NCBI GenBank assembly: GCA_020746995.1
Contig: JAGPXD010000003.1
Location: 2,356,001 to 2,420,000, forward strand
Direction of reading: 5' to 3'
Source: Plectosphaerella cucumerina
Lineage: Eukaryota > Ascomycota > Sordariomycetes > Glomerellales > Plectosphaerellaceae
DNA: 64,000 nt
The position numbers and the translations under genes are program-made. The notes below the pieces were generated by a model. That model searched no databases. It was not told where the DNA came from and saw nothing but the letters and a program-made list of their open reading frames with translations. Each line of letters opens with the position of its first letter. Position 1 is the stretch's first letter. This document shows, piece after piece, positions 42,214 through 52,574 of the stretch.

Positions 42214-45200
42214 ATTGGCGAGAGTATCAACGATTGATCTGGTAGCACAACACGACAGAGGTCACGGCGACTCCTAGAGAGAGAAGAGAAACCCAGAGTA
42301 TGACAAGGCCGGACGGGGCCGATGGGATATTTTGTAAATTTCCTCCTTTCCCCTCTTTGCCCGCTTGGAATGACGGCGCCGCCTGCGACCTCGGCCTTCC
42401 AGGGCCCGCCAACTTTTTTTTCCTCCTTCTCCTCCTCTTACGTCTGCACCATAGCGGACCACGCCGACGATCGACCCAGCCGGCCGGAGCTCTGCGATGG
42501 GCAATGTTCCCTCAGGCCGGCACCTGGGCGCCGGTATCTGCGAGGCTAGGCGCGGACATGGCAGGTCGTTGGACGGATTGGATGGGTCACCGAGACTTGT
42601 GCCTGACGACCTTACTAATCGGGCAAGGTGAGGTCCGGGGTGGGCGATAGCGGTGTGGGGATGGTGGCTTGGGAGATAGGGGGATCCCGTCGAGTCGTTG
42701 CCGTCACGTGGCGAGGCCGGAGGTGTCGCGGGGGCTGGGCGAATCCGGGGGAGGGGAGTGCTCAGCTGAGAGGACAGGAGTTGCCAGGAGGGGAGGATGT
42801 AAGGAGGCAGTGCTGTCTCCCACGTGGGTGGGTGTGTTCGAGGATCGTACTGCAGCCTGGGTCAATCAACGTCTGGAATGGGAGAGGGAAGGAATAGGCT
42901 GCCAACTGTATCGAACGAGACAGCTGACCAGGCGTTGAGTGCTTTTGGTGCAGAGTGCTACACGTGTCGCGGGCCGAGGTGGTGTGCTGCTTGACGCTCA
43001 AAACCCAAGGCGCCGGATGCGAGAATCCGTGAGCAAAAATCTGCTGCCTAGGACGGATATTCAATCAAGATTTCTCCGGTCGGGACAACGGGCGCGGTAA
43101 TCGGACTCGTGTCATGTCTAGCCGCTGGAGGTCTCGGGTCGGCGGCGGCATGGTTGACGGCCGGATGCAAGAGAAGCATCGCGAAGCTTGGTTCGCGACG
43201 TGGAAAATCGACCCAGACAGAGATGACCCAGGGGCGGCGCATTAAGGGCGCAGGCAAAGCCTGGCGATGGCGTCGCTCACGGCGCGTCCGGCGGGTGCTT
43301 GTGACGGGGCGCGTGTGACAGGAAATATGGTTCACGGACGGTCGGGCGGATGTCGTTGACAATGCCTCACTCCAGGGTCGAACATGGCGCTGGTCCCTTC
43401 ATCTCGACTGCGACGCACGCGCACCCCGCGACATCCAACGATCGATTTTTGGCACTGGTCGCGTTGGACGATGATGGTGGCACGGCTGAGTCGGAGCTTG
43501 CTAAGCCTTCCAGCCTCCGGGCTGCGGCGTTGCCAAGAAGGCTGGAAGACAGTTATAGAACCTGAAACCATGACAGCTTGCCTGTCTGTGCGGCGGGAAT
43601 GCCCTCAGTGCCAACTGCCTCACCTGAGCGGTGCAGGGTGGCGGAGGGTGGCAGAGGCGCATGTCTTTTGCCCGTCGAGACATGTCTGTGGCGAGTACGT
43701 GGTGGGTCTCTGCGACATGTGTGTTCTGAATAAAGACATGTCACTATCGTAGTTCCCAGGGTCTGTCGCCACCGATGTGCCTATTCTGGGCCGGAGAGAC
43801 GCTCCCGACGACATGCAGCCTGTATCCAAGGCAGAAGCAAGTCAGAACCCTTGAGGCGGGAAGAAGTTTCTCTGCATCCGAAGACGTCCTGTCTTGGCCG
43901 GTCTGGTGTAACCGTGGGAGCCGTGGTTCTCTCTGGAGAAACAGCGAGCGGTTAGGATGCCGTTCATGGAAGCCTTCGGAGGAAAAAGATTCCAGCCAGA
44001 CCCAACAGAACAGACAGGACGCGATTCACGCAGAACAGGCGAGTGACGACGACGACGCATCCGTGGGTGAGGATGGGCTGGATGGCCGGCGTCGCAGCGC
44101 GTCGGGCATGAAATCTCGAAAGAGGTCGAAGGGCCGAGCGAAGCAGGGGACGACAAGGGACATGAGACGACACGGCGGAAACAAGAACCAGAGTTCGGAT
44201 CCCCGGGCGGTCCTTGGGTGGTGCCGTGTGCGCGAGCGTCGGCGGAGGGGAACGGGAAAAGGAAGGGCGAGGATCGGATTTAGAACATTGAGAGGTCGTG
44301 CAGTGGAGGAGGAGGCTTGAAGTGAAGCAAGACGGAAGTCGAAGAGGCGGCCTGGGAGATGTGATTCGCCAATGGGTGGTGTCCGGGCGATGAGGGGCCC
44401 GGACTGCACCGAAGCCGTGGCGCAGGGAAGAGCCCTGGGTGACGTGCGTATTGCCCGACATGCCAGGCGGGTTATCCACGTTCCTGCCTTGCCGCTATAT
44501 CGTTGCTGTATTTTGCATTTCTGTAAGGTCAGCAGCTGGGGGTTTGACGGGCAGGCCAGTTGATGATCTGTTTGCATATCTGTGTCACCTGCTTCGTCAT
44601 GTCACGGGGAGCACCACCGTATCTCAGACTAAAGCAGCAATCTGTCCATTCCCCTTCCCCAGAAACGTCGCGAGTCGTCAACTGCAGTGCAAATGCAGGG
44701 AAGGCGCAATGGAGTTGGTGGTGAGGAAGGAAGCAAACGCTCGGATATGCGCCCGAGCCCCATTTGCGGTTTGATCGGCGCCTCGGCAGATGCGGGACTA
44801 TTCCTCTTACGGCCTAGTGCGGGGCATCCGCCGACGTCCTCTCGACGTCTTTTCGAGCAAGGGCCAAGTGCCCGAAACTCCATCTTGTCACATCACTGCT
44901 TCAAGTCCGAGAGCCCCCTTTCATGCTCGACTCGCACCCGCGCCAAGAGGGCCAGCCGCCCGACGGCCGACGCAACGCTCTCCAGTAAGGTAGAGTGGGA
45001 GCCAACCGGCTCGAACCAAGACATCCCATGGACTCGACATGACGGCAGCCGACCCGTCGAGGCGTCTCACTGTAGCAGCCCCTTGCGCTCTTTCTCTCCT
45101 TCGCTCCTCCATCCCTCGTCATCACCACCGACGACTCTGAATACTCTCGCAGCCCGCCTGAGCCGCGCAAATTTTGCCTCTCTCCCCAACTCGACTCGGT

Positions 45201-46281
45201 CAAGATATCCTCGTACGATCACTTACAACTTCACCCTCTCCCGCTAGCAACGCCCCGCTGTATAACGCCGCTGCATGACGGATCGCTGTCCGAGCGTCCA
45301 TCGTCTTCCTCCCCTCCCTCCTAGCTGGCCCTATCAAGCATCTGTCTCCCCCAGGGCCCGCTTCTGATCGACGTCCTCGCGTTGCGATAGGTCCCGTACT
45401 ACGTCTTCCCGTACCGTGCCCCCCTGGGCCAAGTGAGACTAGGAAGACTAGCGGGCTGTTTGGCTAAGTCACGGACGTCCCCGATTCCGTGCGGAGCCCC
45501 CCTCCCTGCTTGTAACCCTCCTTGCCTTGACTCCCCTCGTCTGCGACCACGACTCGACCGCGGTCCACGCCTCGAACTCGAATCGCCCCTCAGTCTTGCT
45601 GGATCTGCCAGCCTGCCCACGAACGCGGACGGCGCACCCAACCACCGGCAGCCTCTGCCGTCTCCCGCCTTGTGGCGGTCCCCCGATCCCGTCTAGCGCC
45701 CGCCCGTGGTCTGTTTCGGCCCACGCCCACTGCTCCAGGCCAGGCCCCGGCTCACTGACACCCACCCTTCCCAGTCACTCGCCTCTCCGCAGACTCGGTC
45801 AACGACCCGCCAGGGGACCTGGGACCTGGGATCTGGGACCTGGAACTGGGAGGGAAGACTGTGCCGTGCCGTTCACCGTGGGAAGAGGACCCTTTGGATC
45901 CTCCTTTCGTTCATCTTATCCCTCCCTCCCACCTCTCGTCCATCTTCCTCCTCCCCCCCGCCCCCCTCCCTCCGTCTCCCTCTCCCCTTCCTCCCGGTTG
46001 ATCACTTCAACTCTTGAGAGTGACGACCCCCCTCACTCGGCACCTCGATGGCCTAGACGGTCCACGCCTCGGTATAGGCTTCGTCTTCTTCTTGTTCGCT
46101 TCGCTCTCCGGCTGGTCGGCTACACTCGTTTGTTTCTGTTGTTTTCTTTCCCGACTCTTCCGCTGAGCGGCCGGCACGAGTACGAGCAACTTATATATTA
46201 CCAAAAAACCGTAAACCTATTCAACCTCTTACGACACCCAACCACAGCAACAACACAGACCGACTCACGACACACGACAAA
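42214..46281. other. 4-kb divergent intergenic region
   Basis: Between the nuclease and the 7-TM gene. No supported gene. The right third (about 44900-46281) is C/T-rich with many pyrimidine tracts and ends in a CA-rich leader, suggesting a long 5' UTR or promoter for the 7-TM gene. A 7-bp tandem repeat lies at 45814. Confidence 0.5.
45814..45841. repeat. Four-copy 7-bp tandem repeat
   Basis: GGGACCT repeated four times, the third copy with a C-to-T change, in the presumed leader region of the 7-TM gene. Confidence 0.85.
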
Positions 46282-48418
46282 ATGATGGACGCTTGGGGTT
46301 ACGCGGCGGTATTCGCCAGGGACGACGGGTCTGGAGGCATGGACAACGGCATGGTCATGGGTAACGAGTTTGGCGGCAGCGACTTCTCCTTTGGAAACGC
46401 CAACTCCTCACGCTCCGCCATCATCAACGAGTTCCGCTTCCAGACGTCGAAATCCATCCGCACCTCCACCATCATCCTCGCCTCCTTCAACGTCCTGGCC
46501 GCCTTCGCCACGGCCGTCGGCATCATCTGGGACAACTACTCCACTAAGAAGCGCAACGACCCCCTCTTCAAGCTGCGGTATGTTGGGTATTGGGAGCGAC
46601 GGTTAGTATGGACGTATTGGACTGACCCAGAGACTTGTAGGACGTCCGGCTTCACATTTGTGTCCTCGCCAGATACCTTCCCCTTGGTGCTGTCATTCGG
46701 CATCGTCATCCAGGGCCTTGTCTTTGCCGCGGCCCAGTCGACTGGCCTGAGCGGCATGTTCACCCTCGGCTGCACCACCACCTCGCAGTTCATGCTTCCC
46801 GGTACGTCAAAACGATTAAACCAGACTCTTCCATCACGCTAACCCCTCTCCAGCCGTCTTCATCGTCCCTTACATCCAGCTTCTCTTCGGCCTCGAGTCG
46901 AGCTTCAGGGCCATCCGCAAGGAGGCCTTTGCCCCGCGGGGCAAGTGGACGGTCACCGGCACCCTCGTCTTCCTCGGCGCCATTCTCCTCGCCACCTTCC
47001 TCGTCTCCCACTTTATCCAGCCGCCGAGCTTCTGTTTCCCCTCGCTGTTCTGGTTCGTTCAGCGGTGGAAGAAGGGCATCTTCGTGGCCTTCATCGTCAT
47101 CGCCGCCCTGCTTTTCATCAGCAGCGTCATCATCTTCGCCCGTCTTCACTCATGCTGCTCGGTAGACATCACCGAGCGCATCGCCGCGTCGAGGCTGGTG
47201 TACTACCTGGCCATCGGCATCATCCCCATCGTGAGTTTTGTCCCCACATTATGTTTGACAGGGCACATGGCCTCTGACACCGGCGCGTTTCAGGCACTCA
47301 CGATTCCATTCTTCTACACCCTGGTGTTCTCTGACCTGCGGTCCGCTGGTCAGAAACCCCTCAACTTCTCCATGATCGCCTCTGTCGTTGTCAACCTGTC
47401 CGGCCTCACCACTGGCGGCCTGCACCTCCTGCTGAGGGCTAACTGCCTCTCCCCCATCGGGGCCGCCGGCAAGTGCGAGCAGGTTAGGAAGCTCCAGCTT
47501 AAGGGAGACATTCGCGTCTCTCCTGGCGGCAGGTATGAAGATATGGACAGCGCCAGCTACAGGAGCCGGCGTCTGGATGGCACCTTCAGCCCGCGGATGG
47601 AGAAGGAGATTGAGGAGGAGGAGGAGCGCGTCCAGAGCCCTGCTGGCACACCGACGTACGAGAGCTCGAACCCTATGCGTCTCAACGCCCTCCCCCTGGC
47701 ATCGCCCAGGCTCGACATGCCCAACTTCCCCGAGTCGCCGCGGCCCTCGCGGATCGAGGCTCTCAAGACCCAGATCCGCAAGTCTTCTTACTCCATCTTC
47801 CCGCGGGAGAACAACACAAAGTCGTTCGGCCTCCTCCCCGCCACGACGTACACCCCCAGCGGTGCCTCAATGACTAGCATGCCTGGCGAGGACGACGACA
47901 TGTCCAACCTGGTGCCACCACCACTCGTCTTCGGCGGCGGTGTGAGGCACAGGAGGACATCCTCAATCGGCTCCCACCTGTCCCACGCCACCGTCCAGAT
48001 CGGCATCCGCTTCTCCAACGCTGAGGAGGCCCCGCGCATTGACTCGCGGTATATGTCCAAGGTTCACGACCTCGGATGCCCCCTCGAGTCAGACAAGGGC
48101 AAGAGACCCAGCCCCCTGGCAACCTCGGGATCCGACACCGAGGATGACGATGGCACCCTCGTCAACTCTCTGAGGGACTCGTCCAGGCTCCTTGAGCGCA
48201 AGGCCCTGCCCTTCACGCCCGGCCTGCACGAGGAGCCCCTGACGCTGTCGGCGGCGGTCTACACCCCCGGCAACAGCACGCCCGTTGCGAGGGTCACCAG
48301 CCCCAAGGGCGTCGGCTTCAGCGACCCCCCCAAGCGGTCCAGCAGCCCCAAGGCAAAGCCCCGGTGCTACAAAGATAACTGCACTTGCGACGGCCTTCAC
48401 CGGGGTCAGTGGATCTGA
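46282..48418 (+). CDS. Seven-transmembrane receptor-like protein
   Basis: Candidate fungal GPCR-like membrane protein of unknown ligand. Exons 46282-46577, 46641-46801, 46854-47230, 47294-48418; introns 63, 52, 63 nt (the two 63-nt introns can be read through in frame); product 652 aa. The short N-terminus is followed by seven hydrophobic helices, from TIILASFNVLAAFATAVGII to SMIASVVVNLSGLTTGGL, the sixth restored by splicing (YYLAIGIIPI joined to ALTIPFFYTLVF). The long cytosolic tail (about 370 residues) is Ser/Pro/Arg-rich with phosphorylation-prone stretches, and ends in the Cys-rich CYKDNCTCDGLH. No Pth11 CFEM domain is present. G-protein coupling is inference from topology alone. Confidence 0.85.
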
Positions 48419-48934
48419 TGACGGCAACGCAGCATGGATGACGATGCGCAAGGGGACTTAGTTCCGCCCAGCATGAGTGAGTGTACATTCAGCCAAGGTG
48501 TTCCGGAGGATGGATGCTTTCTCAACCTACATAAATTTCTTCTCTTTTTCTACCCCGTCTCTCTCTGTCCCTTGACTCTACCCCTCTATCTACTACACGG
48601 ACGGCGTTTTCCCAGCAGGGGGGGCCCGGACCAACCCCTACCCGAATTGATACCTAGCGGTACGCCGACCTGGATGCGGCGGCACTGTTCCCTTAAATCT
48701 GAGCTCAGACATGGATGAATATACACAAGGTCGCTCAATGTTGGTCGTACGTGCATGTATGACATGAAAGACGTGGGACTGGTGTGAAAGTGAAGGAGAA
48801 GTGATGAGGGGTGTTCAAGGTTGGACGAAACATGCACCGTGTGATGTACGAAATGCCCGACATGTCATGATGCAGTTTTGAATCTTTCTCTGGCTACATG
48901 CGTGCATGTTTACTGTACAGATGAAGCGAAATGG
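48419..48934. other. Convergent intergenic stretch
   Basis: 516 bp between the stops of the 7-TM gene (plus) and the dolichyl-diphosphatase (minus); presumed 3' UTRs. Nothing else seen. Confidence 0.55.
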
Positions 48935-49709
48935 CTACCGCGTCTTCTTCTTCTCAACTGCCTCAGCCGCGATACGCTTCTCCTCCCACCGTTCCCAACC
49001 AGCCTGACACAGGTCTTCCTCGAGCAGCAAGTCCCTGAAGCGGAACCACTTGACCACGGGGATCTGCAGCGCCCACGCCAGCAGGCCGACATCCCTCAGC
49101 CAGGCTGTGGCCACGAACCACCCAACAGCGCATATCGTCCCCGCGACACAGCCCGCAACGACCTGCCTCTCCGTGTGATACCCCAGATAGATCCTACTCC
49201 ACGCCACGGCAGCAGCAACGCCAACAGCGACGACGCTGCCAACGACGCGCTCCGCTCGAGACAGGGCGCGGGAGCGGTAACGCTCGTCGCGGCGGGGATC
49301 GCGCGGGGGCCGGTGGCGGACGAAGAGGAAGAGGACGAGGAAGACGGACCAGAAGGCGACGAACTGGGCGTGGGACGAGGGCATGCCGTAGCCCTTTCCG
49401 TGGATGCGGCGGGGCCGCTCTTCTTTGATGAGGCGCTTGAGGGCGAAGTTTGCGGCTTCGCAGCCGAGTTGGCCGAGGAACATGAGGGCGACTTCGGCTT
49501 CGCGGGAGGACCAGATTAGGGTTGCGTAGACGACGCAGAGGGCTTGGGGGAGGAGGGCGAGCCAGGCGCAGCCGAGGGATATGAGGTCGTCGGGGTCCTG
49601 GGGGAGGGGGGTTAGACGGTTGTCTAGGAGGGGGGAGGGGAGGGGGGGGACGTACGTAGTAGACGTGGGTGAGGGAGAGCGAGGCGAGGGGCCTCGTGTC
49701 CTCGGACAT
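48935..49709 (-). CDS. cwh8: Dolichyl-diphosphatase (PAP2 superfamily, Cwh8/Cax4 type)
   Basis: ER-membrane enzyme that hydrolyses dolichyl pyrophosphate on the lumenal side, recycling the lipid carrier for N-glycosylation. Exons on the minus strand: 49709-49656 and 49597-48935 (58-nt intron, GTACGT...CCCAG); product 238 aa, the normal family length. Phosphatase motifs in order: KRLIKEERPRR (KxxxxxxRP), PSSHAQF (PSGH-like) and SRIYLGYHTERQV (SRxxxxxH). Four to five membrane helices. The 18-residue first exon (MSEDTRPLASLSLTHVYY) joined to DPDDLISLG matches the conserved start of the family, which decides against the longer unspliced frame beginning upstream. Confidence 0.94.
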
Positions 49710-50600
49710 TGTGACGGGTGCCCCTTAGGGGAGGGGGATTGGCGATGGTGGTTTAGAGGGTGGTTGTTGTTGTGCGAGGGGTCATTGCCCGGGATCGGTC
49801 GGTCGTCTTCGCCGTTACTCGGGTGCCTGGGATCGAATGGCTTCAGAGGATGTGGTGTTTGGTCGAGGGGAAAGATTGAGCTGTCGACACTGGGTGTGTT
49901 GTGTTGCATGTGCGGTGGTGGTGATGGTGTAGGTGGAAATTCCCATCAACTTCTGAGGTGGCACTTCCATTTGGAAACACGGGCTGAGCTTTCAGGGCAC
50001 GAAGGCTCACACTGGAGGCGGCGGGCGTCATCTGGCAGGGCGTTCGGCCAATGGGCGAGGCGCCGAGAGACTCCACTGGCCTCAGCGGGCGGGCATGTGC
50101 CAGGGGTCCACGTCCTCAGCGGCCTTGACGCCTCGTCGAGAAATGGGGCAATGGGCAATGGGCATTATTAATTTTTGCCCCGCGCCGACCCGACTCCATC
50201 CTTTTGCCCCCCCACGTCCGTCGGCGAGGAGAGTCATCATCTTCCCGAACATCACCACATCCGACAGCATCTCTCGGCAACCGCTTTGAGGAAAGACCAC
50301 CACACAGCAGCCTTTCTGCAACCGAGAAATGGACTCATAGCACCGAACTTTCCCGCGGCTTCGGCCCTTCATCCTCCTCCTTGCTGTACTACCCACAAAA
50401 GCTGCCCCGTCAAAGGCGCTTGCACAGCGACCAATCCATCCTCTCTCGCCATCTGCCTGGCGCATTTTCCGACAACAACAACGACAGCCTACGACCACGA
50501 CTCCTCGAACCTAATACCTTCTCCATAATACCTCCAACTGCCACGCGCCCTATGATCACCTCCACATATCACACCGACGCGTCGGCCAACACTCATCACC
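49710..50600. other. Divergent promoter of the diphosphatase and the RBR ligase
   Basis: About 0.9 kb. The right half is a C/T- and CA-rich leader running into the ligase ATG. No gene is supported. Confidence 0.55.
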
Positions 50601-52574
50601 ATGGACGATGACACGGCCGCCCCCGATGACGAGCGCTACACAGAGCTCGAGACCCTCGAGGCAATCTTCCCCGAGATCCAGAAGCTCGCCTCCGGAAAGA
50701 TCGTCTCCTTCTCCATCGACATCCCCGTCCACCCCTCGACTCCTGTCACCGTCAACTTCCCTGCCACCGGTGCCGCGGCTATCGACTCTCAGGAGCTGGC
50801 GAACCTTCCCGCCGTCAACGTCCGTGTAGACCTTCCCGAGGGCTACCCAGCCAACAAGCCGCCGGTCTTCACCGTCACCACAGAGCCGCCATGGCTGTCT
50901 CCCACCGCAGCTCGCTCCCTCGAGGCCGAAGGTCTGCGGTTATGGGAGGACTCTGGCCGTGACATCGTCGCCTACGCCTTCATCGACCACGTTCAGCAGG
51001 CCGCCGACTCAGTCTTCGACATGGTCGACAGCAACAGCATCCTTGCCATCGACCCAGCCCACAAGATCGCCATCCTCGACCACGACATCAAGGCCCGCAA
51101 GGCCGCTTTCGAGCGCGAGACTTTCGAGTGCGGCATCTGCATCGAGCCTAGGAAAGGCACCGTTTGCCACCAGATGCTCGACTGCGGCCACGTCTTCTGC
51201 AAGCCCTGCCTGCAGGACTTCTACAATAACGCCATCAAGGAAGGCGACCTCGCCGTCGTCCGCTGCCTCTTCCCCAACTGCGCCAAGGAGCGCGCCGAGG
51301 CGGGTGGCGGTTCCTCCCGCCGCCGCAAGGCCAGGACCTTCATCAACCCCAGCGAGCTGTTGCAGATGGGCCTCGAGCAGGAGACGGTCACCCGCTACGT
51401 CACCCTCAAGTACAAGAACGAGCTCGAGTCGGACAAGAACACCGTCTACTGCCCTCGCCCGACATGTGGCGGCGCCGCTCGATCAGACAAGCGCAAGAAG
51501 CCAAAGGGCCTGGAAATCAGCGACATCCCCGACGACGAGGTCGATGCCGACGCCGACGGTCCAGAGGACGGCAAGGCGAAGCTCTTCCAGATGAACGACC
51601 TCCTCCAAATCTGCGAAGACTGCGAGTACGCCTTCTGCAGCCGCTGCTCCCAGGGCTGGCACGGCGAGTACAAGATCTGCGCGCCGCCCCGCGACTCGGA
51701 CGAGGTCACGGCCGAGGAGCAGGCGTCGCTCGACTACCTCCGCCTGCACACCAGCCCGTGTCCGACGTGCGACGCCCCCGTGCAGAAGACCCAGGGCTGC
51801 AACCACATGATCTGCTTCCGCTGCCACACGCACTTCTGCTACCTGTGCTCTAGCTGGCTCGAGCCGTCAAACCCCTACCAGCACTTCAACCTCCTGCAGA
51901 ACGGCAAGGTCACCTCGTGCTACCAGCGTCTCTGGGAGCTCGAGGCCGGTGACGGCGACGACGTCGACCGCGGCTTCGCCGGCGGCGCTGCTCTTGTTGA
52001 TATTCCCGATGAGGCCCCGGTCATGGCTGATGATGTTCCTCGGGCTGCTGCTGCCGAGCCCGATAGGAGGCCTCAGCAAAACATTGGGAGGAACCCGCCT
52101 CGTGGCAATCGGCCTCAACCGAGAGCTGAGGCAGATGTCGACGAGCAGCCCCTCGTTGACCGTGCTCCCCGTGGCGCTCAAGCTCAACCCGCCAACCCAC
52201 CTCCACGCGGTCAACGACCACTCGTCGATCGCGAAGGCCCTCTTGTCCTTCGGCTCGGTGCCGACCCCATGCCTCGTCGCCATGAGATCCCTCCCCCGGC
52301 ACCACAGGCTCCAGCCCCTCGCGGCCGGGGAGGTCATCGCGGCGGCCGCGGCGCGAGGGGCGGACGAGGCGGACGCGGAGGTCGAGGAGGAGCTGGCGGT
52401 GGTGTCCCGAACGGCGGACGTCCGCCCAACGACGCCCAACAGGATCCCTTCGCCGACATTGATGCCCTCGACCCTAACCAGGAAGCCTGGGTCAGAAACT
52501 TTGTCCGCCTGGCCCTCCTGGACGAAGAAGACAGCGACGACGACGATGACATTCTGCTGCATTTCCACCGATGA
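50601..52574 (+). CDS. itt1: RWD-RBR E3 ubiquitin ligase, Itt1/RNF14 type
   Basis: RING-between-RING ligase acting through a Cys-ubiquitin intermediate; yeast Itt1 and mammalian RNF14 act on translation factors and stalled ribosomes. Single exon, 657 aa. The RWD domain is at about 8-140 (YTELETLEAIFPEI, then LPEGYPANKPP). RING1 starts at Cys177 (ECGICIEP) with CGHVFCKPC; the IBR follows with YCPRPTCGG and CEDCEYAFCSRC; RING2 begins CPTCDAPVQKTQGCNHMIC (Cys387, Cys390), where Cys400 is the expected catalytic residue. The C-terminal 200 residues are unusual: Pro/Arg-rich, then a dense RGG/GRG run, then an acidic end (EEDSDDDDD). The RGG tract suggests RNA binding, fitting a ribosome-linked role. 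The start is the first ATG and lies directly before the RWD fold. Confidence 0.93.
   Translation: MDDDTAAPDDERYTELETLEAIFPEIQKLASGKIVSFSIDIPVHPSTPVTVNFPATGAAAIDSQELANLPAVNVRVDLPEGYPANKPPVFTVTTEPPWLSPTAARSLEAEGLRLWEDSGRDIVAYAFIDHVQQAADSVFDMVDSNSILAIDPAHKIAILDHDIKARKAAFERETFECGICIEPRKGTVCHQMLDCGHVFCKPCLQDFYNNAIKEGDLAVVRCLFPNCAKERAEAGGGSSRRRKARTFINPSELLQMGLEQETVTRYVTLKYKNELESDKNTVYCPRPTCGGAARSDKRKKPKGLEISDIPDDEVDADADGPEDGKAKLFQMNDLLQICEDCEYAFCSRCSQGWHGEYKICAPPRDSDEVTAEEQASLDYLRLHTSPCPTCDAPVQKTQGCNHMICFRCHTHFCYLCSSWLEPSNPYQHFNLLQNGKVTSCYQRLWELEAGDGDDVDRGFAGGAALVDIPDEAPVMADDVPRAAAAEPDRRPQQNIGRNPPRGNRPQPRAEADVDEQPLVDRAPRGAQAQPANPPPRGQRPLVDREGPLVLRLGADPMPRRHEIPPPAPQAPAPRGRGGHRGGRGARGGRGGRGGRGGAGGGVPNGGRPPNDAQQDPFADIDALDPNQEAWVRNFVRLALLDEEDSDDDDDILLHFHR

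Noticed and set aside
45527..46285. 252-codon frame upstream of the 7-TM gene
   Set aside because: Pyrimidine-rich leader-like sequence encoding Pro/Ser/Arg low complexity; better explained as promoter/5' UTR.
49598..49909. Longer N-terminus for the dolichyl-diphosphatase by reading upstream without splicing
   Set aside because: The spliced 18-residue first exon matches the family start; the unspliced extension is Pro/His-rich and overlaps a clear GTACGT donor and CCCAG acceptor.
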